Shown here one piece after another: positions 7,783 through 16,126 of a stretch of DNA of 64,000 nucleotides (within the stretch, counting starts at the first letter, position 1; each line of letters begins with the position of its first letter). The stretch is from NCBI RefSeq assembly GCF_900102015.1, contig NZ_FNAT01000001.1:124001-188000 (forward strand), written 5' to 3'. The stretch comes from Limimaricola pyoseonensis. GTDB lineage: Bacteria > Pseudomonadota > Alphaproteobacteria > Rhodobacterales > Rhodobacteraceae. The notes beneath the pieces were generated by a model. The model was not told where the DNA came from. It ran no database searches and worked only from the letters and a program-made list of their open reading frames with translations. Both the position numbers and the translations under genes were made by a program.

Positions 7783-9402
7783 ATGCGCCCGCGTTGGCCT
7801 GACCCGTGGTCGCTGGGCGCCGTGGCGATCGCCGCGCTGGTGCTGCTGCCGGTGCTGTCGGTGATCTGGCTGGCGTTCCGGCCCGAGGACAACATCTGGC
7901 CGCACCTGCTGTCGACGACCCTGCCGCGCTACCTGGGCAACACGCTGCTGCTGATGAGCACGGTCGGCGCGATCACCGCGCTGGTGGGGGCCGGGGCCGG
8001 CTGGCTCGTGGTGATGTACCGCTTCCCCGGCCATGGCTGGCTGCAATGGGCGCTGCTGCTGCCGCTGGCGGTGCCGGCCTATGTCGGCGCCTACGCGCTC
8101 GTGGATTTCCTCGAATATGCCGGCCCGGTGCAGACGGGGCTGCGCCAGCTGATGGGCTGGCAGGACGCGCGCGACTACGTCTTCCCGCAGATCCGCTCGC
8201 GCGGGGCGGCGGTGCTGGTGCTCTCGGCCGCGCTCTACCCCTATGTCTACCTGCTGGCGCGTGCCGCCTTCCGCGAACAGTCGGGCGCGGGCTTCGAGGT
8301 CGCCCGCGCGCTCGGCGTCGGGCCCTGGGGCCGGTTCTGGCGGGTCGGCCTGCCGCTGGCGCGCCCGGCCATCGCCGCGGGCTGCGCCGTGGTGATGATG
8401 GAGACGGTCAACGATTTCGGCGTGGTCGACTACTTCGCGGTGCAGACGCTGACCACCGGCATCTTCACCGTCTGGCTGCAGGCCGGCAATCTCGGCGGCG
8501 CGGCGCAGCTGGCGACGCTGGTGCTCGGGGTGATCGTGCTCCTGGTGACGCTGGAAAAGCTCAGCCGCCGCCGCTCCCGCTTCTTCGGCTCGGCCCGCCA
8601 GCCGCGCCCGGTGGAGCCGGTGCGCCTGACCGGCTGGCAGGGTGCCGCGGCCTGCGCGGCCTGCCTCGTGCCCTTCGGCCTCGGCTTCGTGCTGCCGGTG
8701 GCGGTGCTCTCGGGTCACGCGCTCGACGCGGCCGAATGGGCGGCGCCGGGGCTGATCCGGGCACTGACGCACACGCTGGCCACCGGCGGCGCGGCGGCGC
8801 TGGCGACGGTGGTGCTGGGGCTGTTCATGGTCTACGGCGCGCGGCTTTCGGGCAAGCGGCTGCCGGTGCTGCTGCTGCCGGTGACGGCGATCGGCTACGC
8901 CGCGCCCGGCGCGGTGCTGGGCGTCGGCATCCTGTTCCCTCTGGCCGGGCTCGACAACGCCGTGGCCGATGGCTGGGTGGCGCTGGGCGGCGCCGATCCG
9001 GGGCTGATCCTCACCGGCAGCGCCGCGGCGCTGGTGATCGCCTACACGGTGCGCTTCTTCGCCATCGCACAGGGCGCGGCCGACGCGGCGCTGGGCCGGG
9101 TGGCGCCGAGCCTGCCGATGGCGGCGCGCTCGCTCGGCCAGACCGCCGGCGGCACGCTGCGCCGGGTCCACCTGCCGCTGATCCGCGCCTCGATCGGCTC
9201 GGCGCTGCTTCTGGTCTTCGTCGATTGCGTGAAGGAGTTGCCGGCGACGCTGCTGCTGCGGCCTTTCGGCTACGACACGCTGGCCACCCGGGTGCATGCC
9301 AAGGCGAGCCTCGAGAACATCGCCGAGGCCGCGCCGGCGGCGCTGATGATCACCTTGGTGGGCCTTGTCGCGGTGGGCTTTCTCGCCCGCGCCAACCGCT
9401 GA
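7783..9402 (+). CDS. ABC transporter permease, iron(III)/FbpB type, two fused permease domains
   Basis: The protein has 539 residues with about 12 membrane helices in two halves, each with a binding-protein-dependent permease domain. EAA-like loops are visible: FEVARALGVGPWGRFWRVGL in the first half and ARSLGQTAGGTLRRVHLP in the second, both followed by a proline-rich helix start. This layout is that of FbpB/SfuB ferric-iron permeases. ATG 7783 has GGAG 8 nt upstream and is preferred over an earlier in-frame ATG at 7744. No periplasmic binding protein or ATPase lies beside it, so it must pair with subunits encoded elsewhere, and the substrate (iron is the family norm) is not proven. Confidence 0.88.
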   Translation: MRPRWPDPWSLGAVAIAALVLLPVLSVIWLAFRPEDNIWPHLLSTTLPRYLGNTLLLMSTVGAITALVGAGAGWLVVMYRFPGHGWLQWALLLPLAVPAYVGAYALVDFLEYAGPVQTGLRQLMGWQDARDYVFPQIRSRGAAVLVLSAALYPYVYLLARAAFREQSGAGFEVARALGVGPWGRFWRVGLPLARPAIAAGCAVVMMETVNDFGVVDYFAVQTLTTGIFTVWLQAGNLGGAAQLATLVLGVIVLLVTLEKLSRRRSRFFGSARQPRPVEPVRLTGWQGAAACAACLVPFGLGFVLPVAVLSGHALDAAEWAAPGLIRALTHTLATGGAAALATVVLGLFMVYGARLSGKRLPVLLLPVTAIGYAAPGAVLGVGILFPLAGLDNAVADGWVALGGADPGLILTGSAAALVIAYTVRFFAIAQGAADAALGRVAPSLPMAARSLGQTAGGTLRRVHLPLIRASIGSALLLVFVDCVKELPATLLLRPFGYDTLATRVHAKASLENIAEAAPAALMITLVGLVAVGFLARANR

Positions 9403-9415
9403 CGCGAAGCGCCCC

Positions 9416-9445
9416 TTGCGCCCGGCCCGAAGGGCGGTCTATGCA
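9416..9445 (+). promoter_or_regulatory. Predicted promoter of tRNA-Thr
   Basis: A -35-like TTGCGC (9416-9421) and a -10-like TATGCA (9440-9445) are 18 bp apart, and the tRNA begins 8 nt downstream, the expected distance for a stable-RNA promoter. Read from sequence only. Confidence 0.45.
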
Positions 9446-9453
9446 GGCGGCGT

Positions 9454-9529
9454 GCCCCTATAGCTCAGCTGGTAGAGCAACTGATTTGTAATCAGTGGGT
9501 CGGGAGTTCGAGTCTCTCTGGGGGCACCA
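9454..9529 (+). tRNA. tRNA-Thr (anticodon TGT)
   Basis: The 76-nt gene folds as a full cloverleaf. The acceptor stem GCCCCTA pairs with TGGGGGC (one G-T pair), the D arm is AGCTCAGCTGGTAGAGC-like, the anticodon stem ACTGA/TCAGT encloses loop TTTGTAA with anticodon TGT, and the T arm contains GTTCGAGTC. Discriminator A and CCA are encoded. It reads threonine codon ACA. The 3' half is the left attachment site of the island that follows. Confidence 0.97.
9484..9529 (+). repeat. Left attachment-site repeat (tRNA-Thr 3' half)
   Basis: The last 46 nt of tRNA-Thr, from the anticodon stem to CCA, recur at 17489-17534 with 40 of 46 identical positions and no gaps. This is the arrangement expected when an integrase recombines into the 3' end of a tRNA gene and keeps the tRNA intact on one side. 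Confidence 0.85.
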
Positions 9530-9554
9530 CCAGATACCTGAAATCATTGCATTT

Positions 9555-9737
9555 TCTTCTGTACTTGGGCTGTGCCGAAGAACCTGCTCGGGTGATGTGC
9601 CGAAACTGTGCCTGCTCCTGCATGGCGATGGCCCTGCGACGCGTCTCCTCCGTGCTATGAGCGTAGCGGCGGACGCTGGCTACCGACCTGTGGCCGCTGA
9701 TGCCCACGAGGCGCGAAGACGTCCACAAGACACGGGG
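9555..9737 (-). pseudogene. Remnant of a tyrosine recombinase (phage-type integrase) C-terminus
   Basis: Read on the minus strand, this short open stretch gives GISGHRSVASVRRYAHST followed by a helical EETRRRAIA segment. That matches the end of tyrosine recombinases: the conserved His of the LGH-like motif, the residue pattern before the catalytic Tyr, and the Tyr itself in RRYAHS. The frame meets a stop just upstream (9738-9740), and no other catalytic motif (Arg box I, Lys) can be found, so only the last 50 or so residues survive. Downstream the frame runs antisense through the tRNA. Its position next to the tRNA att site is typical for island integrases. Confidence 0.6.
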
Positions 9738-9843
9738 CTATTCAGCTCGATAGTCTACCTCTCTGCCATCGACTTGGTCGCGACCATCATTTTCTGGCCT
9801 TGAGGATCAACGAGTCCTGACCCCAACGGAACGGGCGTGGCAG

Positions 9844-10764
9844 CTATCGTTCCGAATTCGCTAGACCTGCCAGGACCGCCGCACGGTCGGGCATGGGAGC
9901 CACCGCACCATATCCCTGGACCGCGAGAGCCGCAGCAGTATTGGCGTAGTTCGCGGCATCGAAGGGATCGCGGCTTTCAAGAAACCTCGCAAGGAAGGCG
10001 CCGTCGAAGGTGTCGCCGGCACCCGTGGCATCAACGGCCCGGACCTGCGGGGCGGAGATATGGCGCCGCTCCTCTGGCGTGGCGACCAGAACGCCGGCTG
10101 AGCCGAGCGTCAGCGCGACGACGCCCACCCCCAGACCCAGATAGAAATCGACGATGGCCTGAGGGTCATCCCGCCCCGTGAGCTGGATGGCATCGTCCAG
10201 TCCCGGAAGGGCGATATCACACTGCGCCACGGCGGCATGGACAACAGCTCGCGCCCGCTCCAAGGGCCACAGCTTCAGCCTGAGGTTCGTGTCATAAGAT
10301 ACGATTCCGCCATGCGATTTCACCGCCTTGGTTGCCGCGAAGACCGTATCGGCCGCGTTGGGCGAAATCGCCTGGCTGATGCCGGACACGTGGAGGATCT
10401 GGCAGTTTTGCAAGGCCTGCAGGGGCAGATCTTCAGGCCGCATGAGCGAGGCGGCCGATCCTGATCTCAGGTAGCTGAACTCATGCCCCTGCTCGCCATG
10501 GGTGACGAAGTAGATGCCGGTATGCGCATCGGGGCGGCTCACCACGCAGGAGGTGTCGACTCCTTCGCGCGTCCAGAGATCCAGCAGGCTGCGCCCGAAG
10601 ACGTCCTGCCCGACATGGGTGATGTAGCCGACAGAAGCGCCCTGCCGGGCCGCCGCGATCGCACAGTTGGAGGTGTCGCCTCCATGGCCTTGGAGATAGC
10701 GCCCATCGGGCTGCTGGTTGAATTCCAGCATGGGCTCGCCCAGGCACAGGATATCGATCGGCAT
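9844..10764 (-). CDS. kdgK: PfkB-family sugar kinase, probable 2-keto-3-deoxygluconate kinase
   Basis: This protein of 306 residues is a ribokinase-fold kinase. It starts MPIDILCLGEPMLEFNQ, has the first signature region GGDTSNCAIAAARQG near residues 28-42, and the C-terminal signature DATGAGDTFDGAF with the catalytic-base Asp of GAGD. The overall text (glycine-rich start, FSYLRSGSAAS substrate region) is closest to 2-keto-3-deoxygluconate kinases, which make KDPG from ATP and KDG. It is the last gene of the island operon, 54 nt after the zinc dehydrogenase. No KDPG aldolase is encoded in the island, so a chromosomal aldolase would be needed. Kinase family is certain; the exact sugar is an inference. 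Confidence 0.82.
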   Translation of the reverse strand: MPIDILCLGEPMLEFNQQPDGRYLQGHGGDTSNCAIAAARQGASVGYITHVGQDVFGRSLLDLWTREGVDTSCVVSRPDAHTGIYFVTHGEQGHEFSYLRSGSAASLMRPEDLPLQALQNCQILHVSGISQAISPNAADTVFAATKAVKSHGGIVSYDTNLRLKLWPLERARAVVHAAVAQCDIALPGLDDAIQLTGRDDPQAIVDFYLGLGVGVVALTLGSAGVLVATPEERRHISAPQVRAVDATGAGDTFDGAFLARFLESRDPFDAANYANTAAALAVQGYGAVAPMPDRAAVLAGLANSER

Positions 10765-10818
10765 GTCACTCTCCTGCCAGAAAGGGAGCGCAGGGCGCTC
10801 GACATGAAGGAACGGCGC

Positions 10819-11832
10819 TCACGACCGGCAGTCGACGAGGATCTTCACGGCTTTCTCGTCCGGGGAGGCCTGCATCGCGAAGACCTCGGCGGCGGCCCCG
10901 AGAGGCACGACATGCGTGACCAAGGATCGCAGGTCTTCGGCCAGATCGCGGGCCAGATCCACGGCGCGGCGGAACTGCTCCCGCGTATAGACCCTCGACC
11001 CGATCAGCGTCAGCTCGCGGAAGTTGACGTCGATCAGCGAGACCGGCACGGCCGCCTTGTGGATGGAGGCCATGCAGATCGTGCCGCCCGGCCGCGCGAT
11101 GCGGGTGATCTCGGCCACGGCTTCCGCCGCGCCGGCGCATTCGAAGACGACATCCGCCCCGTCGCCGTTCGTAGCTTCGAGAACGCGGTCCAGGAGGCTG
11201 TCATGACGCACGTTGATAGGAGTCGCCCCCATTCGCGCCGCAAGCTCGAGCCGGGCCGGGTCGACGTCCGACACGAAAAGCCGCGAGACGCCAGCTCGGC
11301 GCAGGAGCAGGGCGGTCAGCAGGCCGATCGGCCCCGCGCCGACGACCACGGCACTGTCCGTCAGGGCCGCGCCGGATCTCTCGACGGCACGCAGCGCTAC
11401 GGCCAGGGGCTCGACCAGAGCGGCCGTGGCGTCGTCCATGTCGTCGGGAACGGGGAACAGGACCGTCTCGTCGAGGGCCAGCCATTCCGCCATGCCGCCG
11501 TCGCGATCGATGCCGACCAGGCGCAGGCTGGCGCAGACATGCGGCTGGCCGGTGCGGCAGGGGTGACAGGTGCCACAAGAGATGAGCGGGTAGGCCACCA
11601 CCCGCTGCCCGGCCATGAAACGCGGCGTGTCGGCCGCGATCTCGGCCACGAACTCATGGCCGAGAACCAGCGGCGCCGTGGCGCGTGGATGGGTGCCGGC
11701 ATGAATGCCGACATCGGTGCCGCACAGCCCGCATAGACGCATCCTGAGAAGCGCTTCACCGGGCCTGGCCACAGGGCGCGGCACGTCTCGAAGCTCGGCC
11801 TGCCCGGGACCGGCATAGACGAGCGCGCGCAT
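10819..11832 (-). CDS. Zinc-dependent medium-chain dehydrogenase (sugar-acid/polyol type)
   Basis: The protein has 337 residues. Catalytic zinc ligands are visible as Cys37 (CGTD) and His59-Glu60 (LGHEF), and the structural zinc site as Cys86, Cys89, Cys92 and Cys100 in SCGTCHPCRTGQPHVC. The NAD(P)-binding fingerprint VVVGAGPIGLL is near residue 168 with an acidic DVD at the end of the second strand, suggesting NAD rather than NADP. The family includes sorbitol, threonine, idonate and galactitol dehydrogenases. ATG 11832, 7 nt after the upstream stop, is preferred over a TTG at 11847. In this operon it probably oxidises a hydroxyl of a sugar acid; the substrate is not identifiable by eye. Confidence 0.85.
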   Translation of the reverse strand: MRALVYAGPGQAELRDVPRPVARPGEALLRMRLCGLCGTDVGIHAGTHPRATAPLVLGHEFVAEIAADTPRFMAGQRVVAYPLISCGTCHPCRTGQPHVCASLRLVGIDRDGGMAEWLALDETVLFPVPDDMDDATAALVEPLAVALRAVERSGAALTDSAVVVGAGPIGLLTALLLRRAGVSRLFVSDVDPARLELAARMGATPINVRHDSLLDRVLEATNGDGADVVFECAGAAEAVAEITRIARPGGTICMASIHKAAVPVSLIDVNFRELTLIGSRVYTREQFRRAVDLARDLAEDLRSLVTHVVPLGAAAEVFAMQASPDEKAVKILVDCRS

Positions 11833-11839
11833 GGCCTGT

Positions 11840-12619
11840 TCAGGCAACGGAGTAGCCCCCGTCCACCGGCATCACCACGCCGGTCATGAAGCCCGAAAGG
11901 GGCGTACAGAGGAACATGGCCGGGCCGGACAGATCCCCGGCTTCTCCCCAGCGCCCCATCGGCGTGCGCCCCAAGATGGTCGTCTCGCGCTCGCTGTCCG
12001 CCTGGAGGTCGGTGGTGAGCGGCGTCCTGATCCATCCCGGCGCGATCGCGTTCACGCGGATGCCGTCCTTGGCCCAGGCAATGGCGAGCGACTTGGTGAG
12101 CTGGGCGATGCCTCCCTTGGAGGCGGCATATCCCGGCACCAGACCGCCGCCGAAGAAGGAGAGCATGGAAGCGGTGTTCACCACCGTGCCGCCGGTCTTC
12201 TGGAGCGCGGGCTTGGCCGCATGGGCGCAGCGCATCGAGCCGGTGAGGTTGACCTCGACCACCTTGGCAAAGACCTCCGGGTCAAGCTCCGCGCCCCGGC
12301 GGATCAGGCCCGCACAGTTCACCAGCGCATGGAGGTCGCCGATGCCGCCGACCTTCGTTTCGACCGCCTTGGCGTCGCAGACGTCGAGCACGTCCACGCT
12401 GACGGAGCCGGGCGCATCGAGGCTCTCGGCCCATTGCGCGGCGGCCGACACCTCGGCCTCGCTGACGCCGGTTGCGATGACCTCGGCCCCGGCCATGGCG
12501 AAGCCGCGTGCAATGCCTCGGCCGATCCCCGAGGTGCCGCCGGTAATAAAGACCTTTCGACCTTCGAGGAAGGGCGCAGCCCATCCGCCGTCGAGGAGAG
12601 GCTGCGCGTCGTTGTCCAT
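11840..12619 (-). CDS. Short-chain dehydrogenase/reductase (KduD/FabG-like)
   Basis: This classical SDR of 259 residues has the cofactor loop GGTSGIGRG (residues 27-35), NCAG at 101-104, and the catalytic set Ser151, Tyr164 and Lys168 (YAASK). The C-terminal part GWIRTPLTTDL and VVMPVDGGYS is typical. Relatives include 2-deoxy-D-gluconate 3-dehydrogenase (KduD), gluconate 5-dehydrogenase and FabG. Together with the KDG-type kinase this suggests a keto/hydroxy interconversion of a (deoxy)sugar acid. The start at 12619 is 16 nt after the cupin stop; the frame upstream of it has no family-like text. A short N-terminal extension before the Rossmann fold (about 20 residues) is slightly unusual. 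Confidence 0.85.
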   Translation of the reverse strand: MDNDAQPLLDGGWAAPFLEGRKVFITGGTSGIGRGIARGFAMAGAEVIATGVSEAEVSAAAQWAESLDAPGSVSVDVLDVCDAKAVETKVGGIGDLHALVNCAGLIRRGAELDPEVFAKVVEVNLTGSMRCAHAAKPALQKTGGTVVNTASMLSFFGGGLVPGYAASKGGIAQLTKSLAIAWAKDGIRVNAIAPGWIRTPLTTDLQADSERETTILGRTPMGRWGEAGDLSGPAMFLCTPLSGFMTGVVMPVDGGYSVA

Positions 12620-12635
12620 CACGTCTCTCACTTGA

Positions 12636-13133
12636 TCACCGGATGAACTGGTCGACGTAATCCGCGCCGAGGCCGACTTCCTCGTAATGCTTGCGGCACA
12701 TGTCGATCTTGGTGAACACGTCCTCGAAGCCGACATGCTTGTTGTCGTCGTCGACGTAATACATGCAGCCCTGGATGTTGAAGAAGGTGATCATCTCCTC
12801 GCAGTCCTCGGGCACGACGAGGGTGTGGATCTCGCCCGGCGGCTCGAAGACGAAGGAGCCGCGCTCGGCCACCCAGTCATGCTCGAGGTAGTGCCATTTG
12901 CCCTCGATGACGTAGCCGATCACCGGGGCCGGGTGCAGGTGCTTGCTGAGCACGCCGGACTTGCGGACGCGCAGCAGGTTGCACCACTGGCCCGCCATGG
13001 TGTTGAGCAGCAGCGGGCGGAACCACACGTTCGAGGCCTGCGGCACCCAGACCCGCTCGTCGGTCGGCACCGCCATCTCGGCGATCTCGGGCACGGCCAG
13101 CGGGTGCGTCGACCCCTTCATCTGGTCATACAT
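12636..13133 (-). CDS. Cupin-domain protein (2,4'-dihydroxyacetophenone-dioxygenase-like)
   Basis: This protein of 165 residues contains a single cupin barrel. The metal-binding motif is visible in part as KHLHPAPVIGYVIEGKWHY (two His followed by a Gly-containing strand) and the second motif as FEPPGEIHTLVV with a His. The size and the tail (EDVFTKIDMCRKHYEEVG) fit the 2,4'-dihydroxyacetophenone dioxygenase-like cupin group, many of which have unknown substrates. The ATG at 13133 overlaps the tctA stop by 8 nt and has a purine-rich GGAAAGGG site upstream, so it should be translationally coupled to the transporter. Enzyme or sensor role in the sugar-acid operon is not known. Confidence 0.72.
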   Translation of the reverse strand: MYDQMKGSTHPLAVPEIAEMAVPTDERVWVPQASNVWFRPLLLNTMAGQWCNLLRVRKSGVLSKHLHPAPVIGYVIEGKWHYLEHDWVAERGSFVFEPPGEIHTLVVPEDCEEMITFFNIQGCMYYVDDDNKHVGFEDVFTKIDMCRKHYEEVGLGADYVDQFIR

Positions 13134-14655
13134 GGTCTTCAACCCTTTCCTTGGTCGGAGCCGTGTCGGCGCGCGAACGCCAGCGGCGGATGAGCTTGAT
13201 GAGCGGCGGCAGGAACCACACCGCGATGGTGAGCACGCCCAGCGTTCCGGCGATCGGGCGCTCGAAGAAGGCCAGCAGGTTGCCGTCGGCCTTGATCATG
13301 CTCATCATGAAGTTCTCTTCGACGATCTTGCCCAGCACGAGACCCAGAACCAGCGGGGCGGCCGGATAGTCATTGGCCTCGAGGATCCAGACGAGCGTGC
13401 CGATGAAGGCCAGCGTCCAGAGGTCGAAGATCGAGTTGTTGGTGGCGAATGTGCCGAGGATGCACAGGAGCAGGATCGCCGGGTAGAGAAGTCCCGCCCG
13501 CAGCCCCAGAACGTATCGGCCACCGGTGATCGCGAGAAGCCCCAGCGGGATGATCAGCAGGTTGGCCAGCGCGAAGACGATGTAGATCGCGTTCACCAGC
13601 TCCGGCGAGGTGATGAAGACCATCGGCCCCGGCTGGATGCCTTTCAGCAGCAGCACGCCCACGACGATGGCCGTGATGGAGTCGCCCGGAATGCCGAAGA
13701 CGAGCGTCGGCACGTAGCTTCCCGAAAGAGCGGCGTTGTTGGCGGAGGCGGACCCGGCGATGGCCTCGGGTTCGCCCGTGCCATAGGTCTCGGGCGTCTT
13801 CGAGAAGCGGCGGCTGACCGCATAGGCGATCCATGCGGCGATGTCCGCGCCAGCGCCGGGCAGGGCGCCGATGACGGTGCCGAGAAGGCTGCCGCGCACC
13901 ACCGGGGTCTTGTGCTTCCACAGGTGCCGGGCCTGGCCCTTGAGGATGCCGAGGCCGGCGGCCGGCGGCATGCCGATCGACTTCAGGGATCCCGTCGCGG
14001 ATCTCATGATCTCGGCCACGGCGAAGGCACCGATCATCACCGCGATGAGCGAGACGCCCGCCTGCAGGTCGATGGTGCCGAAGGTGTAGCGCGGCAGGCC
14101 GGTCGTGATGTCGAGGCCGATCAGCGTCAGGAAGAGACCAAGCAGCAGCGAGATGGTGCCCTTGAGGCGGTCGCTGCCGGCCACCAGCGTGGCGCAGCTC
14201 AGTCCGAGCAGAGCGAGCCAGAAATACTCGTAGGTCGAGAACTGGAGCGCCACCTCGGCCAGTTGCGGGGCCGCCAGCATGAGAACCAGGGTGCCGACCA
14301 GGCCGCCGATCACCGCCACCATCATCGAGGTGCCGAGCGCGAGATCGAGCCGGCCCCTGGAACTGAGTGCGTTGAGTTCGCTCATGTAGGCGGCCGAGGC
14401 CGGCGTTCCCGGAATTCTCAGCAGGGCCCCCGGAATGTCGCCGGCGAAGATCGACATCGCCGAGCAGGCGACGATCGCGCCGATGGCGGCCACGGGCGAC
14501 AGGAAGAACGTGACGGGCACGAGCAGGGCCACGGCCATGGTGGCGCTCAGGCCGGGCGTGGCGCCGACGAAGAGACCGAAGGCCGAGCCGAGCAGGACGG
14601 TGCTCATCACCTCCAGGGTGAGGACGAGCTCGAGGGCGGAGAGGAAGACGTCCAT
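13126..14655 (-). CDS. tctA: Tripartite tricarboxylate transporter, large permease TctA
   Basis: This protein of 509 residues has about 11-12 membrane helices and reads as a TctA subunit throughout: ATPGLSATMAVALLVP near the N-terminus, the glycine-rich IPGTPASAAY loop, and the second-half repeat GALPGAGADIAAWIAYAVSR followed by GIPGDSITAIV. These paired GxPG loops form the substrate/ion path in the family. TctA works with TctB and the periplasmic TctC to take up carboxylates using an ion gradient. It lies 10 nt after tctB. Full length, no disruption. Confidence 0.93.
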   Translation of the reverse strand: MDVFLSALELVLTLEVMSTVLLGSAFGLFVGATPGLSATMAVALLVPVTFFLSPVAAIGAIVACSAMSIFAGDIPGALLRIPGTPASAAYMSELNALSSRGRLDLALGTSMMVAVIGGLVGTLVLMLAAPQLAEVALQFSTYEYFWLALLGLSCATLVAGSDRLKGTISLLLGLFLTLIGLDITTGLPRYTFGTIDLQAGVSLIAVMIGAFAVAEIMRSATGSLKSIGMPPAAGLGILKGQARHLWKHKTPVVRGSLLGTVIGALPGAGADIAAWIAYAVSRRFSKTPETYGTGEPEAIAGSASANNAALSGSYVPTLVFGIPGDSITAIVVGVLLLKGIQPGPMVFITSPELVNAIYIVFALANLLIIPLGLLAITGGRYVLGLRAGLLYPAILLLCILGTFATNNSIFDLWTLAFIGTLVWILEANDYPAAPLVLGLVLGKIVEENFMMSMIKADGNLLAFFERPIAGTLGVLTIAVWFLPPLIKLIRRWRSRADTAPTKERVEDHV

Positions 14656-14665
14656 GCCGATCGCC

Positions 14666-15130
14666 TTAGAAGAGGTCCAAGGGTCCCGCCGGAAGCGGAA
14701 CGCGCATGACGCGGGTGAAGAAGAGGGTGACGGCGATGCAGACGATCAGCGCGGAGAGGATCGCACCCAGGGGGCGCTCGTTCCACAGAAGCGCGCTGAT
14801 GAAGACCAGCACCAGCGAGACCGCGAGGGATCCCGCGATGGGGGCCAGCAGGCCGTAGGCGATGATGGCGAAAGGCACGAAGGCCACCCGCGCGATCTGC
14901 TTGGGGTGGCGCATCCACGTCTCGCCCGGTGGGATCAGGGCGGCCCTGCCCCTGGTGAAGTCACGAGACGCGACGGCCAGGCCGCAGATCACGAAAGCCG
15001 CCCCGATGATGCGCGGGAACAGTCGAGGCGATGCGGCTCCCGCTGGTTCCGGGAACCCCTGCGCTTGCAGGATGGCGAACAGCCCCAGTGCCACGATGGC
15101 GAGGCCGGTCCAGAGATCGGGAAGCCGCAT
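14666..15130 (-). CDS. tctB: Tripartite tricarboxylate transporter, small membrane subunit TctB
   Basis: The 154-residue protein has four predicted helices (about residues 8-24, 40-55, 83-117 as two helices, and 121-143) with the PRLFPRIIGAAFVICG pattern that marks TctB subunits. It is the partner of TctA and sits between tctC and tctA with 10-nt gaps on both sides. Sequence conservation in this family is low, so the call depends on topology and context, which agree well. Confidence 0.88.
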   Translation of the reverse strand: MRLPDLWTGLAIVALGLFAILQAQGFPEPAGAASPRLFPRIIGAAFVICGLAVASRDFTRGRAALIPPGETWMRHPKQIARVAFVPFAIIAYGLLAPIAGSLAVSLVLVFISALLWNERPLGAILSALIVCIAVTLFFTRVMRVPLPAGPLDLF

Positions 15131-15140
15131 GCCGTGTTCC

Positions 15141-16112
15141 TCAGTTCGCGCGCTGGGCGAGGCCGATGGCGTTCATGACCTCGCCGACCTGGGCCTGCTG
15201 CTGGGACAGGAAGGACCCGAAGCTTTCGGAGTCGAGGTAGCGGACGCCGAAGCCCTGCTCGGACATGAAGGTCTGGAACTCATCGCTTTCGACGACGGCC
15301 GAGACCGCCTGCTCCAGCTTCTCGGCAGCCGCCTCGTCGAGACCGGTCGGCCCGACGACGCCGCGCCAGGTGCCGCCCGCGTAGTCCGCGCCGACCTGCT
15401 CGGAGAAGGTCGGGACGTCCGGGTAGGCGCCGAGACGCTCGTCCGAGAACACCGCCAGAGCCTTGGCACGGCCGGCATCGACCATGGTCTTACCTTCCGG
15501 AAGCGAGGACGGGATGATGTGGACACCACCGGCCGCCAGTTCCTGGAAGCCCGGAGCGGCGCCCTGCGACGGCACCATGGTGACCTTCATCGGGTCGATG
15601 CCCTGCTGCTGAAGCGCGCCCGCGAAGGCGAGGTGGTAGGCCGCACCGACGGCGGTGCCGGACATCTTGTAGGTCCCCTCGGGGGCTTCCTTGATGGCGG
15701 CGAGCGCTTCCTCGACCGTTTCCCACTCACTGTCGCCCGACACGTGGAAGGCACCGGAGTCGAAGTTCACGAGCGCGATCGGCGTGAAGTCGTCAGCTTG
15801 GAATTCGGCGTTGCCGGTCCAATAGTAGGTAACGAGTTCTGCGGTGCCGAAGCCGATGGTGTAGCCGTCGGCGGGCGTGTTCACCATCGCGTTGTGGCCG
15901 ACGACACCGGCGCCGCCCGTGCGGTTTACCACCGATACCGGCACGCCGAGTTCTTCCTCCATGCCGTTGGCGAGCATGCGGGCGATGGCATCCGTGCCGC
16001 CACCGGCGCTCCACGGCACGATCATGGTGATCGGACGCTCGGGATACTCGGCCAGCGCAGCGCCGGCGGAAACGAGGAGAGCGGCGCTCCCGAGTAGGGA
16101 CTTCTTCAGCAT
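15141..16112 (-). CDS. tctC: Tripartite tricarboxylate transporter substrate-binding protein (TctC/Bug family)
   Basis: The 323-residue protein begins with a signal peptide (MLKKSLLGSAALLVSAGAAL, cleavage expected after Ala21 before EYPERPI). The mature part has the Bug-family features: YPERPITMIVPWSAGGGTD near the start, the GGAGVVGHN loop that contacts the ligand carboxylate, and the C-terminal WRGVVGPTGLDEA segment. It binds the substrate in the periplasm and delivers it to TctA/TctB. Bug proteins bind many carboxylates, so the ligand cannot be read from sequence; the neighbouring KDG-type kinase points to a sugar acid. It follows the regulator gene by 14 nt. Confidence 0.92.
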   Translation of the reverse strand: MLKKSLLGSAALLVSAGAALAEYPERPITMIVPWSAGGGTDAIARMLANGMEEELGVPVSVVNRTGGAGVVGHNAMVNTPADGYTIGFGTAELVTYYWTGNAEFQADDFTPIALVNFDSGAFHVSGDSEWETVEEALAAIKEAPEGTYKMSGTAVGAAYHLAFAGALQQQGIDPMKVTMVPSQGAAPGFQELAAGGVHIIPSSLPEGKTMVDAGRAKALAVFSDERLGAYPDVPTFSEQVGADYAGGTWRGVVGPTGLDEAAAEKLEQAVSAVVESDEFQTFMSEQGFGVRYLDSESFGSFLSQQQAQVGEVMNAIGLAQRAN

Positions 16113-16126
16113 TCAGGTTCCTCCCT

